Source: Semisulcospira habei
Lineage: Eukaryota; Mollusca; Gastropoda; Semisulcospiridae
Assembly (NCBI GenBank): GCA_036245525.1
Contig: BTPG01000004.1
Span: 229,680,153-229,744,152 of the forward strand
Direction: 5' to 3'
DNA: 64,000 nt
The notes below the pieces were generated by a model. The model saw only the letters and a list, made by a program, of their open reading frames with translations. It was not told the origin of the DNA and did not search any database. Positions 33,712 through 45,447 of this stretch are shown here, piece by piece. The stretch's first letter is position 1. Every line of letters begins with the position of its first letter. Position numbers and translations under genes: made by a program.

Positions 33712-34410
33712 TTAGCTTTTCAGTTGTTTTGGTTTTAATCCTTCACAGCCCATTTTGAATAAGAAATGCACCAAATCACGATAAAATCCGAACGTGTTAG
33801 CAGGCACGTCACGCTTGTGCGGTAAACTCAGACTAAACTGGGCATAAAAGGCGTATAGAACAGCGTCGTCCCCACTGAGCATAAACAGGTATCCGTTTCA
33901 CTACCGATTTCAAGCATGCCTTTCTGGTCATGAAAGGGATGCAATCTAATAAACTCACACACACGGCAGGTGTTATATTGACTACACAAAAGCTTGTCTG
34001 GCTTGATTCTCTTCCTGCTCTGGTCCAGGTGTTTATCCCTGCTAAGATCCGGTTTCAATTCAGTACAATACAGGCACCCGATTTTATCGTTATACTGTTC
34101 ACTGAAAAAGTATCCAACCTTTTTGTAACTGGATTATCGTGTGCCTGTAAATCAAACTACGCATTTGTGTCGTGAAATACGAAACCACTCACACCCAATT
34201 TTCTCCTCGCGTGATTTGTTGATCTAAAACACTCGTAAACAGTGTGGGTGTATAGTGACTTTGAATTAGGTCTCTCTGGGAGTAGAGTGATGGGTTTTGT
34301 CTTTCAATTTCAAATGCGTCGTAGGTTGGTCTGTCCGGATGTGTGCTTGGAATGAAAACAACAACATTTTCTCCACACTTTGTCAGAAAAACAAAATTCT
34401 TTTTCTCCAT
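33712..34410 (-). pseudogene. Virus-like cluster B, ~230-aa Cys-containing protein, frameshifted
   Basis: Start ATG at 34410. Three open stretches in different frames (34190-34410, ~33900-34120, 33712-33905) read as one protein with at least two frame breaks. The middle part has Cys pairs (CLYC; CRVCEF), possibly metal-binding. The gene is convergent with the capsid gene: stop codons are 10 bp apart, which supports both being real and from one compact element. Function not recognised. Confidence 0.5.
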
Positions 34411-34559
34411 TCTACTACTAACTTGGCGCGTCCTAATTATTCAGGAATGACCTGGTGATCTATATTTGGAGAAAAACCTATATTCAAGATTTGTCCCACA
34501 TATAAAATGTTCTAGTGCCCTAGTGACATAAATTTGAAGCGTTGACACAGAACGGAATA

Positions 34560-34850
34560 ATTTGGCCTGATATGTCTGTGTGTGCGAAGTTGGTGGCTTT
34601 GTGGGGGGTGGGGTGGTGAAGTGTGAGTGTGTGGGGCTTTGTGGGGTGGGGTGTTGGGGGGGGGGGGGGTGTATAGGGTGTGGGTGTGTGTGTGGGGGGG
34701 GGGTGTAATATGGTAAGGGGTGGGTGGTGGGGTGGCGTGTACAGGATGTGGGGGGTGGGGGGGGGGGGGAGTGTATAGGGTAAGGGGTGGGTGGTGAGAC
34801 GGCGTGTATAGGATGTGTGTGGAGGGGGGGGAGAGGTGTGGGGTGTGTGT
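34560..34850. repeat. G/T-rich low-complexity region
   Basis: Imperfect ~90-bp repeats of (tg)n, gggg and 'gtgtataggg(t)gtg'. The minus-strand Pro/His/Thr-rich ORF here is a compositional artefact. Confidence 0.85.
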
Positions 34851-34985
34851 TCTAACCGTTTCAAGTCAATGACGCAGTTAAACAAGCCGGAAGCTTTTGC
34901 GCATTTAGCCGACATATAATATTACCTGGAGTTAATCAGTTTGCACTGAAAATAGTGTAGTCGCAATTTCTCAGGAACGCCAACT
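34850..34985. repeat. Dispersed repeat shared with 53180-53310
   Basis: Shares 'gtttcaagtcaatg(a/g)cgcagtta', 'gcgca(t/c)ttagccgacat' and 'tttctcagg/tttctgag' with the 53.2-kb copy. Both sit next to G-rich tracts. Confidence 0.55.
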
Positions 34986-35990
34986 GTGATAACGGGAGAT
35001 TGGAAATTCTGGACCGTAACGTAATTACGTACGTAATTTACCGTGATTTAGAACAGGGTGAGTAGCCAAAAGGCATCACAAAATTTTCACAAACTTTCAA
35101 GACCATTTTTGCATTTTTCCCAAGCCTTCACCGTGGCCCAAAAAGGTACACTATATGCCTACTGTTCAACAGACTGCTTACCTTTGTTATGACTCATAGC
35201 TTGCCACATCAATAGATTTTTGACAAGCGGCACAAAAAGCTGACCGCTTGTTTGATACTACTTTCGGAGCCAGCTTTTATATAGCGGATTTTCCAGCCAT
35301 AGATTAGCGAAAACACATGAACCCGGCATTTTGATATTTTGATTTTTTGCGTGGAGACCCCGGATGTCTTCAAAGGGAGGTAATTCGCAGATCTCATTTA
35401 TGGTTAGAAATCGAAAGTCGTTGATCGGAATGCCTGCTCTTATTCACTCGCTTTTGTATTTATTTATTTTCATTTTTATATTGAATAAACATGGCTGTGA
35501 GTGATGTACAATGTGGATTCCATGTAGCTGTAGCAATCATTCAAAATTCCCAAAAACTTTCACAAACCATACTCACATTTTTCATTTTCAAAGACTTTCC
35601 AGGGCCTGGAAAATGAAATCCATTTTCCCCAAACTTTCCCAAATCTTCCCAAATGCTACGAACCCTGTTAGAACTATCGATATGGCATTATTGATTTAGG
35701 TGTCGCAGTGCTCTCTATATTGCACATCTCTGGGGTTGGGGTGTTTGTATGTGGACATTGTCGCTTTTCAGCACATTATTGCCAGTGGATGAACATCATG
35801 TTTGTACTTTTCTAAAAATTCATTTGATAACGAAGAATCTCAGTTCATGTTTTACGGGTAAATAAAACATTTGGCGAGACAGTAAAACAGACATTATCCA
35901 AGTGGGTGTGTTTGAATCCCAATAAAAGCTTGTGGCGACCTGTGACCTATAATGTATCCTTAACCCCTTGACTGCTGAGAAAACTGGACA
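34986..35990. other. AT-rich intergenic region
   Basis: Nothing recognised apart from short 'cttcccaaa'-type words near 35550-35660. Confidence 0.35.
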
Positions 35991-35999
35991 CAACACTAG

Positions 36000-36055
36000 C
36001 ACAAGAGGTCTACATCCCGACTGGGGGCTCATGAGGATCTATGCGTCTTGCTGAA
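36000..36055. repeat. Degenerate H2 hairpin MITE
   Basis: 'accccttgactgctgagaaaa' (35962) matches the left end of the 12193 MITE, followed by GCACAAGAGG...CTCATGAGGATCTATGCGTC. Arms are eroded. Confidence 0.5.
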
Positions 36056-36208
36056 AGCACTTTGTATCCAGTGTTGCAGCTTTTTCACGTTGAAGTGACA
36101 CAAAGATGCACAATGTACACACAATGGGAGTGAAGTGGTTAAGGGGCAAATCATCCACACAAATCACTGTTCCTGGTAAATGCTCACCGGTCCTACCCAG
36201 CAATAGGA

Positions 36209-36593
36209 TTGATTGATTGTACATTGCTTAACGTCCCGACAGCAACAAGACTTTCTCAGGACGTGCCTGCACTGCTTATGAAAAAAACAACTAAACAGGA
36301 CATTGAATGTATGTCGCCAAGCGGTCCAATAAGTTAAATAAACCTACAACATGGGGCCTAAATAAAGCTAAGATCATTTAGCAACACACATCCAATATCA
36401 AGAGCTAGAAGCAGTGCAGACAGTAGGGAGAGTTTTAAAAAGGAAAATACAGGTGAATGGACCAAGGGTAGACAGAAACACATGCCCCAGAATAGAGGGA
36501 AAACCCCACCCTGTAGGGCTCACAAGGGTGACCCTGGGAACTAAAAAGTAGTTAACCCCACCCAAGTCCCCCAGGGCAGACCCAGGTGGGGAG
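36209..36593 (-). repeat. R1 retroposon copy
   Basis: Full-length R1. Imperfect 13-bp target duplication CCCAGCAATAGGA (36196-36208) and CCCAGGAAGAGGA (36594-36606), two mismatches, so it is older than the 23-kb copies. Confidence 0.8.
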
Positions 36594-36639
36594 CCCAGGA
36601 AGAGGATATTCTGCACACACACATATACAAAGGTCTGCG

Positions 36640-37655
36640 TGGCTTTTTCAAGTGCACTTTCATACTGCCATGCCACTACTGGGCACATGTTACACGTCTG
36701 CCTGGCCATTCTTGTGTACACTAACCCAAGTGCACTTTCAGACTGACATGCCACTACTGGGTGCATGTTACACGTCTGCCTGGCCATTCTTGTGTACTCT
36801 AACCCAAGTGCACTTTCAGACTGCCATGCCACTACTGGTGCATGTTACACGTCTGCCTGGCCATTCTTGTGTACTTAATAACCCAAGTGCACTTTCAGAC
36901 TGCCATGCCACTACTGGGTGCATGTTACACGTCTGCCTGGCCATTCTTGTGTACTCTAACCCAAGTGCACTTTCAGACTGCCATGCCACTACTGGTGCGT
37001 GTTACACGTCTGCCTGGCCATTCTTGTGTACTCTAACCCAAGTGCACTTTCAGACTGCCATGCCACTACTGGTGCATGTTACACGTCTGCCTGGCCATTC
37101 TTGTGTACTCTAACCCAAGTGCACTTTCAGACTGCCATGCCACTACTGGTGCATGTTACATGTCTGCCTGGCCATTCTTGTGTACTCTAACCCAAGTGCA
37201 CTTTCAAACCGACAGGCCACTACTGGTGCATGTTACACGTCTGCCTGGCCATTCTTGTGTACTCTAACCCAAGTGCACTTTCAGACTGCCATGCCACTAC
37301 TGGTGCATGTTACACGTCTGCCTGGCCATTCTTGTGTACTCTAACCCAAGTGCACTTTCAGACTGCCATGCCACTATTGGTGCATGTTACACGTCTGCCT
37401 GGCCATTCTTGTGTACTTAATAACCCAAGTGCACTTTCAGACTGCCATGCCACTACTGGGTGCATGTTACACATCTGCCTGGCCATTCTTGTGTACTCTA
37501 ACCCAAGTGCACTTTCAGACTGCCATGCCACTACTGGTGCATGTTACACGTCTGCCTGCCATTGTGTACTCTAACCCAAGTGCACTTTCAGACTGCCATG
37601 CCACTACTGGTCCATGTTACACGTCTGCCTGGCCATTCTTGTGTACTCTAACCCT
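36640..37655 (+). repeat. 77-bp minisatellite
   Basis: About 13 copies of a 77-bp unit containing GTGCACTTTCAGACTGCC and ACACGTCTGCCTGGCC. A few units carry 1-3-bp length changes. The right end abuts a degenerate H2 MITE end (taaccctgtcactgcc). Confidence 0.95.
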
Positions 37656-37766
37656 GTCACTGCCAAGAAAAGAGTCAACATAATCATGTGGCCAGACACA
37701 GATCCCCATGAACCCCAGCAGTTGTGGGGGCTGGTGAGGATCCATTCCTCTCGATCAAACTACTGT

Positions 37767-38137
37767 GTAGCCATTATCCTGTGATGTATGGAGATCTCTG
37801 ACGCTGGATTTAGTACGATTTTAAATGATCTTCATCCACTGTAGCCATTATCCTGTGATGTATGGACATCTCTGACACTGGAGTTAGTACGATTTCAAAT
37901 GATCTTCATGCACTGTAGCCATTATCCTGTGATGTTTGGAGATCTCTGACACTGGATTTAGTACGATTTTAAATGATCTTCATCCACTGTAGCCATTATC
38001 CTGTGATGTATGGAGATCTCTGACACTGGATTTAGTACGATTTCAAATGATCTTCATCCACTGTAGCCATTATCCTGTGATGTATGGAGATCTCTGACAC
38101 TGGATTTAGTACGATTTCAAATGATTTTCATTCACTG
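37767..38137 (+). repeat. 74-bp minisatellite
   Basis: About five copies of a 74-bp unit with GTAGCCATTATCCTGTGATG and ACTGGATTTAGTACG. It directly follows a degenerate H2 hairpin (37690-37757). Confidence 0.93.
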
Positions 38138-38176
38138 CTAGTACAGGGATTGACCCATTTAACCATGACACGCTAC

Positions 38177-38322
38177 AATAGGAGATGGATTGACCATGAT
38201 AACACCTAATGGCGCCAAGCTGATCTGGCGCTACGCTTGAATTATCATGGTCAATCCATCCCCTGTGACTGGTACAGTCGCTTGGTGGCACCTCAAACAT
38301 TTGGGGTAAAAGGGGTTAAGTC
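38177..38322. mobile_element. H1 hairpin MITE with right TTAA end
   Basis: Hairpin arms AGGAGATGGATTGACCATG and complement around ggcgccaagctgatctggcg. The right part 'ggtacagtcgcttggtggcacctcaaac...ggggttaa' matches other H1 copies. Confidence 0.7.
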
Positions 38323-38708
38323 GACAGTCCTGTACGTACTACTGGTCTGTGTGACTTTTCATGTGCGCTTTGAGGTTGACAGTCCTGTACGTACTACTGG
38401 TCTGTGTGACTTTTCATGTGCGCTTTGAGGTTGACAGTCCTGTACGTACTACTGGTCTGTGTGACTTTTCATGTGCGCTTTGAGGTTGACAGTCCTGTAC
38501 GTACTACTGGTCTGTGTGACTTTTCATGTGCGCTTTGAGGTTGACAGTCCTGTACGTACTACTGGTCTGTGTGACTTTTCATGTGCGCTTTGAGGTCGAC
38601 AGTCCTGTACGTACTACTGGTCTGTGTGACCTTTCATGTGCGCTTTGAGGTTGACAGTCCTGTACGTACTACTGGTCTGTGTGACTTTTCATGTGCGTTT
38701 TGAGGTTG
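38313..38708 (+). repeat. 55-bp minisatellite derived from zinc-finger coding tail
   Basis: Seven copies of a 55-bp unit containing ACAGTCCTGTACGTACTACT and TTTTCATGTGCGCTTTGAGG. Read on the minus strand, each unit encodes part of the final finger (LKAHMKSHTDQ) plus the stop of locus 2. The array is therefore an expansion of the 3' end of that coding sequence. Confidence 0.9.
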
Positions 38709-41700
38709 ACAAGCCATCTGAAACGAGCGTCGCAGCGTTTGCATTCGTAGGGCATCTTGGCCGAGTGAAGAACCATGTGGGACGCCAAGCTGCTGGCCTG
38801 GGTGAAGCTAGCACCGCATTCAGCACACTTGTGTGGTTTCTGGCCTGTGTGAATGGCCATGTGCTGTTTCAGGTTTATGGCACGTTTGAAGGAGGCTGTA
38901 CAGTGGCAGCACTTGTGTGGGTGTGCGTCTGTGTGAACACTCTTGTGTTTCGTCAAGTGGCTGGCCTGGGTGAAGTCAGCCCCACACTCCGTACATTTGA
39001 ACCCAGAGTGAATATCATATGTTTTTTCAACATCAAATCAATTCGAAAAAACGCACAGCACTGTTGTCATTTGTATGGTTTGTAGCCGCTGTGAATCGTC
39101 ATGTGCTTGCTCAGAGATGGCTTCGTTAGATAAACGCCACCGCAATCTGGACACTGGAACTGCTTGCGCACTGTGTGGATACGCTTGTGTACTTTCAATT
39201 CACTGCTCATTGGGAAAGTGGCACCACATACATCACATTTGCCAGAGTGCTTCATCATGTGAGCTCTCAAGCCAGAATGGCCGCGATAAGTAGCATCACA
39301 CTGCTTACATTTAAAAGTCTTTATGCCTGTGTGGATGAACACGTGACTTGTCAACGCTTTACCTGTACAAAAGCCTTCTCCACAGTGTTCACACACATAT
39401 CTTCTTTCGCCAGTGTGTTTCTTGGCCATGTGCAACTTTAATGATATTTCCCTAAGAAAAGAAGCACCGCACAGTGCACACAGTTTAGGTTGCTTGTCTG
39501 CGTGTCCCCTCATGTGGTATGTCAAAGAGTAAGGACTAGTGAAAGCTGAATCACACTGTGAGCACTTGCATGTCTTTACGCCAGAGTGTTTCAGCATGTG
39601 GTCCTGTAGTTTACCCGGACGATTAAAACTGGCACTGCAAACACCACATCTTAATATGATTTCAGATTTATACCGGCACTTTCCGTGCACACTATACATG
39701 TGCTTTCTCAGCTCACAAGCCAGCTTGAAAGACACTCCTCAAATGTCAGCACAGACATAAAACTTGCAAGGTATAAGTGTGCCCATGTGCTGTTCCAAGC
39801 CATAGGCGTTGTCAAACTTAACATCACAGCCCGTGCACCAGTGAGATTTTTTGCACATGTGCGTTTCCCAGTGAGACGTTTTTGTAAACCTGCGATCACA
39901 ATCGGCACACTCGCGCAGCTCAGCTCTTTGCCTCTGTGGGAAGATGCATGTTCTTGCAGGATTTTGTGATTGCCAAATCTAGCAGCACAGTGGGCGCACT
40001 TAAATCGTTTCTTGCACACATGTGAAAACAAGAGCTCAGACAGTTGAAAGGATTCTCTGCAGAACTCGCACGCCAGTGGTCTTGCGTTTGTCTCTTTGCT
40101 CGCTCTTTGCTCGTCTGTGCTGTCAAAAGAACCCTCAGGCTGACGTTGGATGCAGTGGGCCTGCGCACAGCCATGAACGGACCCACTGCGGTCGACATCA
40201 GCATGAAGACTAGCGCTTACGCATTCTGCCCTGCCCTTCTGTCTGCTTGTCAGCGCTGTCTACTGCCATTCTGCCCTGCACTGCTGTCTGCTTGTCAGCG
40301 CTGTCTACTGCCATTCTGCCCTGCCCTTCTGTCTGCTTGTCAGCGCTGTCTACTGCCATTCTGCCCTGCCCTTCTGTCTGCTTGTCAGCGCTGTCTACTG
40401 CCATTCTGCCCTGCTGTCTGCTTGTCAGCGCTGTCTACTGCCATTCTGCCCTGCCCTTCTGTCTGCTTGTCAGCGCTGTCTACTGCCATTCTGCCCTGCA
40501 CTGCTGTCTGCTTGCCTGTTGTTTATTTGTCCATGCTGTCAACAGGTCTTCTGCTCTGCCCTGCAGTCTGCTTGTCTGTTGTTTGTTTGTCCATGCTGCC
40601 AACAGGTCTTCTGCTCTGCGCTGCAGTCTGCTTGTCTGCTGTTTGTTTGTCCATGCTGTCAACAGGTCTTATGTTCTGCCCGGCTTGCTCTTTGCCTGTA
40701 GTGTCCAGTGCTGTGTCCTGCCCCAGTGCTTGTAGGACCACAGTGTCAAATGTCTTATGCTCTGCTGTTTGTTCCTCCACAATACCCAATGCTGTGTTGC
40801 TTGCTGGAATTTGTTCGTCCCCAACGTCAAATGATGTGTTCTGTCACACTGTTTGTTGGCCCACAGCATCTAAAGCTGTGTTGTCCACAACGTCAAATGA
40901 TGTGTTCTGTGGTGCCGTTTTCTCATCCATATGGTTACTGACAGGAGTAGTTGACATCTGCTCTGTGGTACACGTGTCAGGCGTCTGCTCTGCGTGAGCG
41001 GACAAACCTCGCATCAACTGACAGGGCGACTGAAAACGTATATCACACAAAAGAACAAATGGCTGCATTCTCTGCTCGGCTTTGGAACACTGTCCTCCAG
41101 TGGAAGTCTTCTGGTCTGTAGTGGAAGACACACATTGCTTTGCTGGTCCAAAACATTCATTACGCAACAGTACAAATGGCTGCATTCTCTGTCGGGGTTT
41201 CCAGGACTCCCTACTTTTCCTGCCACACATAGCAGCGCCAGGCTTTAGTCCTGAGTGAGTCAAGATGTGTTGCTTGAGTTGTCTGGCCGAGTGAAAACAT
41301 ACACCGCACAGTTCACAAAGCATTTCCCCTGGCTTTCGCAGATCTGACCTTTTCAACCCGGTATATTGTGGTTGTTGCTGGATGAGGCTTACACACTCCT
41401 GTGAGGCGGATTCCATCCCAGCAGGCGACGCCGTCCCATTATTAATGTCACCAACATGCCCACATTCCACATCACTGTAAACACTCCTGACCGAGTCTGA
41501 CTCTAATTTAACATCATCTACGTCACACTTCATGTCATCCTGGACGGATTCCAATGAGCAAAAGGCTAGCTGGATGGCGTCGGCTGCCATTGGACCCCGC
41601 TCAGCCGCTCGCAGACTGATGGCGGCTGACGTCAGCCCGATGGCCTTTGTGCACTGGGATGAGCTGGGCTCCAGTTTGACATCATGCTTAATGTCACAGT

Positions 41701-41865
41701 CTGTGTCACTGTAAACACTGGGCACCGAGTCCGACTCTAGTTTAACAACATGTATGTCACAGTCCATTTCACCGATTCCACTGGGTGCTAACTTGGCCGC
41801 ATTTTCTGCATCGTCACCGGCAGTGTTGCTTGTGTCTTTGCCAGCAGAGTCATGGTGCTGTCCAT
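38669..41865 (-). pseudogene. C2H2 zinc-finger locus 2, terminal exon, multiply disrupted
   Basis: Splice acceptor TTTCTTTCAACAG ends at 41866, and the exon starts 41865 with a 2-nt lead. An acidic N-part repeats the VKLESDSV..VYSD module of locus 1, followed by isolated fingers (CELCGVCF...H). A linker of 60-bp and 45-bp minisatellites (40219-40690) precedes a C-terminal array of ~14-15 fingers ending at a TAG (38669). Breaks: TGA 40844-40846, TAA 40523-40525, a 5-bp loss near 40410, several frame changes at 39.7-40.2 kb, TGA in place of a finger Cys near 39071, and a frameshift near 39018. If once functional it would be a nuclear DNA-binding regulator. It now reads as a pseudogene unless the assembly is faulty. 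Confidence 0.75.
40219..40690 (-). repeat. 45-bp and 60-bp coding minisatellites in locus 2
   Basis: About six 45-bp units (minus strand RMAVDSADKQTEGQG) and then three 60-bp units (SMDKQTTDKQTAGQSRRPVD). Both are multiples of three, preserving frame except for one 5-bp deletion. Confidence 0.9.
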
Positions 41866-41884
41866 CTGTTGAAAGAAATCAAAC

Positions 41885-42440
41885 CCAATAAATACACTTT
41901 GTAAACAGTGAAATGAATGAATTATTTTTAGGATGAGAAGAAAACTGGATTCTTTTTGTACCCAATAACTACACTTTGTAAACAGTGAAATGAATGAATT
42001 ATTTTTAGGATGAGAAGAAAACTGGATTCTTTCTTTTTGTACCCAATAAATACACTTTGTAAACAGTGAAATGAATGAATTACTTTTAGGATGAGAAGAA
42101 AATTGGATTCTTTCTTTTTGTACCCAATAAATACTCTTTGTAAACAGTGAAATGAATGAATTACTTTTAGGATGAGAAGAAAACTGGATTCTTTCTTTTT
42201 GTACCCAATAAATACACTTTGTAAACAGTGAAATGAATGAATTATTTTTAGGATGAGAAGAAAACTGGATTCTTTCTTTTTGTACCCAATAAATACACTT
42301 TGTAAACAGTGAAATGAATGAATTATGTTTAGGATGAGAAGAAAACTGGATTCTTTCTTTTTGTACCCAATAAATACACTTTGTAAACAGTGAAATGAAT
42401 GAATTATGTTTAGGATGAGAAGAAAACTGGATTCTTTCTT
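41885..42440. repeat. 81-bp intronic minisatellite
   Basis: About seven copies of an 81-bp unit (GATTCTTTCTTTTTGTACCC and CAGTGAAATGAATGAATTA). It lies immediately upstream of the locus 2 acceptor, in the intron. Confidence 0.93.
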
Positions 42441-42943
42441 GAAATCTGGGTTAACCTATTTACCCCCACAGTCACATTGCCCACGGTGTGAGGCGCCACC
42501 TAGTGACCAGGTACACAGCCACATTGCCCACGGTGTGAGGTGCCACCTAGTGACCAGGTACACAGCCACATTGCCCACGGTGCGAGATGCCACCTAGTGA
42601 CCAGGTACACAGTCACATTGCCCACGGTGTGAGGCGCCACCTAGTGACCAGGTACACAGCCACATTGCCCACGGTGTGAGGTGCCACCTAGTGACCAGGT
42701 ACACAGCCACATTGCCCACGGTGTGAGGTGCCACCTAGTGACCAGGTACACAGCCACATTGCCCACGGTGTGAGGTGCCACCTAGTGACCAGGTACACAG
42801 CCACATTGCCCACGGTGTGGAGGTGCCACCTAGTGACCACGTACACAGCCACATTGCCCATGGTGTGGAGGTGCCACCTAGTGACCAGGTACACAGTCAC
42901 ATTGCCCGCGGTGTGAGGTGCTGCCTAGTGACCAGGTACACAG

Positions 42944-44165
42944 CAGACTTGCCTACCTGAAAAAACTGTCGTCAGTACTCCAGGCAGTAAAAAAACAGAT
43001 TATGGCAGTTTTGACCATATTTATTTGTAAACCAGTAAAGATACTACTACTGCTACTATGCATTTTGCTATAAAAGGCCATGTATTTTTACAACATGCCA
43101 GCCATAAATGAGAAAAAAAATCATTTTCATGTTCATTTAATTCAATTGCGTTTATATGTAGGCCTACTTTGTGGTTTTTTTTTTCTTTCCTCTTTTCTTT
43201 TTCGCCTTTTTTGTTGTTGTTTTTTTGTTAATATAATTAGAATGACATTGACACTTGCCGACTTGGTCACTTTACTGAAGATCGTTTGTTTTTTTTTACA
43301 AACAGTCGATTCATGGTGAATAAAATGCTGCTTAAACCAACCTTGTGCTGTCTGACCTGCATCGATGCTGAACCTTTGGCAGCATTTTCAATCTTGGCAT
43401 GGGCTTTGGAGGAAACATGTCTCTCACAATCATTTTGACCACCATGTGCCACCGTGAAATCTGTTTGGCACAATATGCATCGCGTAAAATCCTGATCTTT
43501 TGACGATACAGTCAAACAAGGCCACTTTTTATTGTATGCTTCCAAAAAGCTGTGCTTTAGAGCAACTTGCTTGGCAGTTCGTCAGAAGAATGATCAGCAT
43601 CACGGCTTTGTTTCATTTTTGGCTACTATGAATAACTATCGGATTCTATTCTTTTTCACTGGTGTAAATCAAATGGCATCGAAAGCTGAACTATCCAAGG
43701 GAAGCAGTCACTTTCATAGCGCACCCCCCCCCCCCCCCTTTCCTATTTTGTGTGCCAAAATAGACCCATGATCACTGGTCGATCATGCACAATTCTCTCC
43801 CCTGACAGTCCTTTTAACTACTTTACTTTGTAATCTTCCTAAAATATTAGCACTGGCAGTCTCCTTTTTCTTTTCATTTATTACTACAATATCGACTGCA
43901 ACCCCTTCCCCCTTTTTAGTAGGTTCTCTCTTAGGGTGCATGGAAATTTAGCTCCAAGTGGAGGAATGGAATGTATGCCCATGAAGACACCACAATAAAA
44001 TGTCTTTATCCAAGGGAAGTAACAACAAACTGAGCGTCTTTTAATAGAAAAAAAAAAAAACCCAAAAACGTTGTGACCGTATTTTTAACGACCTGACCAG
44101 ATGATCGTATTCTCAGGCTAAAATCCATATGAATACGGCCAACTACCGTATAGTAGGCAAGTCTG
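42944..44165. mobile_element. hAT-like transposon A
   Basis: 13-bp inverted ends CAGACTTGCCTAC/GTAGGCAAGTCTG with 6-bp direct repeats ACACAG (42938-42943, 44166-44171). It contains one zinc-finger exon on the minus strand; no DDE core is seen, so it is non-autonomous. Confidence 0.8.
43358..43560 (-). pseudogene. Transposase-type zinc-finger exon in hAT-like element A
   Basis: The minus-strand open stretch has a CxxC (RCILCQTDF) followed by HGGQNDCERHVSSKAH, a BED/TTF-like zinc module found near the N-terminus of hAT-type transposases and their domesticated relatives. It ends at a donor-like CAG|GTCAGA in phase 0, which does not match the phase-1 introns of zinc-finger locus 2. It therefore belongs to the transposon. 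The remainder of the transposase is missing. Confidence 0.55.
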
Positions 44166-44265
44166 ACACAGCCACATTGCCCATGGTGTGAGGTGCCGCC
44201 TAGTGACCAGGTACCTGTTGCAGCAGATGGAGGTGCCACCTAGTGACCAGGTACACAGCTACATT

Positions 44266-44621
44266 CAGGGATGGGAATTGGCCATGGCAAAAAACTCTGA
44301 AAACTTCGGCACCATCCACTGACTAACGTCAACTTTGCGAATGCTTGTGCCTGCGCGTTTTTTCAAAGTCTGAACTTTCTCACCCACTACAGTCTTAGCC
44401 GCTCCAACGCCACCCGAGTCCCTGAAATTTCAGGGAAATCCGATACCCCCTGACCGCAGGGTGAAGTCACAAAACTCATCAAACTGGTGCCAACAGCCCA
44501 ATGTTTATCTTGTGCAGTTGACTGTCACCCATACAACACTTCACTTTTCTGTCCCCTCTAGGGTTCATTTTGCCTGGAAACAGTGTCCAGATCAGTACAA
44601 CTGCAATTGACACAGATCATG

Positions 44622-44654
<33 letters not shown>

Positions 44655-45447
44655 AGATTGTGGATGCATACCTAGCTTTTATTACCCTACCAGCCTCGTT
44701 TGTATCTTAAAGTTAGGATGTTATTCAGTACTGGTTAAAGTGTGGACTAAAACTAAAAGATGTAGTTTCACATACTATATGAAACCCAGTGTGTGGGCAG
44801 ATAAATTTGGAGTTCTGATAGGTATGTAGTGTACATATTAAATTCCACGATCTCTCGAAATATTGTTCAATGTTTCAAAATTTAGCCTGAATTTTTCATT
44901 AAAAAAAGTGGTGCTAAGAGGGGAAAAGGAGGGTCCTGAACAAACACGATGCCGTCATCGGCAAGCACTGGGCAGCCAGAAACTAGCGGTTTTTCGGACA
45001 GCTTGGCCGCACTCACCCACCCACCACACCACCCCTTGGCGTTGGACCTACGACTGTTTAACTTTACTTCGGCCGATATCCAGTCCAATTTCCACTTCTT
45101 ACGACTGCTTGAATCGTCAAATTTACCGCCACGATTCACAAGACGAGTCACGCCGCCGCAAGCCATGTTGATCAACACAATGAAAGTACGTACTACACCG
45201 CAAGAATGGCTTCTTTCTGAGCGCGTCTGCCCGCCTAGGTTACTGCGCAGCGCGCGGCGCACTGAGCGGTGACCAATGAGTGCCGCGAACGCAGCCTGCC
45301 GCGTCATAGCCTGCCCGCGGAGGAAAACCGGTGCTTTGCTCGTTTTGCTACCCACGATATTTTTTCGCGGAGACGCCTTTTCAATTTCGCGGACAAATTT
45401 CCTTCCCCCGCGGAATCCCGCGTTTTCGCGGACAATTCCCATCCCTG
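44266..45447. mobile_element. hAT-like transposon B
   Basis: 15-bp inverted ends CAGGGATGGGAATTG/CAATTCCCATCCCTG with 6-bp direct repeats TACATT (44260-44265, 45448-45453). It contains a ~29-bp poly-C run (44625-44653) and a minus-strand open frame (~44880-45430) with a basic KFDDSSSRKKWKLDW segment of unknown nature. No transposase catalytic core found. Confidence 0.8.

Noticed and set aside
34520..34915. Pro/His/Thr-rich minus-strand ORF
   Set aside because: Produced by G/T-rich low-complexity DNA; no coding signal.
36586..37683. Overlapping ORFs across the 77-bp array
   Set aside because: They follow the repeat unit in several frames and shift at unit-length variants; no splice or start context.
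40044..40997. 317-codon plus-strand Cys/Leu-rich ORF
   Set aside because: Antisense of the 45- and 60-bp coding minisatellites of zinc-finger locus 2.
43358..43560. Zinc-finger exon belonging to zinc-finger locus 2
   Set aside because: Its donor is phase 0 whereas the locus 2 introns are phase 1, and it lies inside the TIRs of hAT-like element A.
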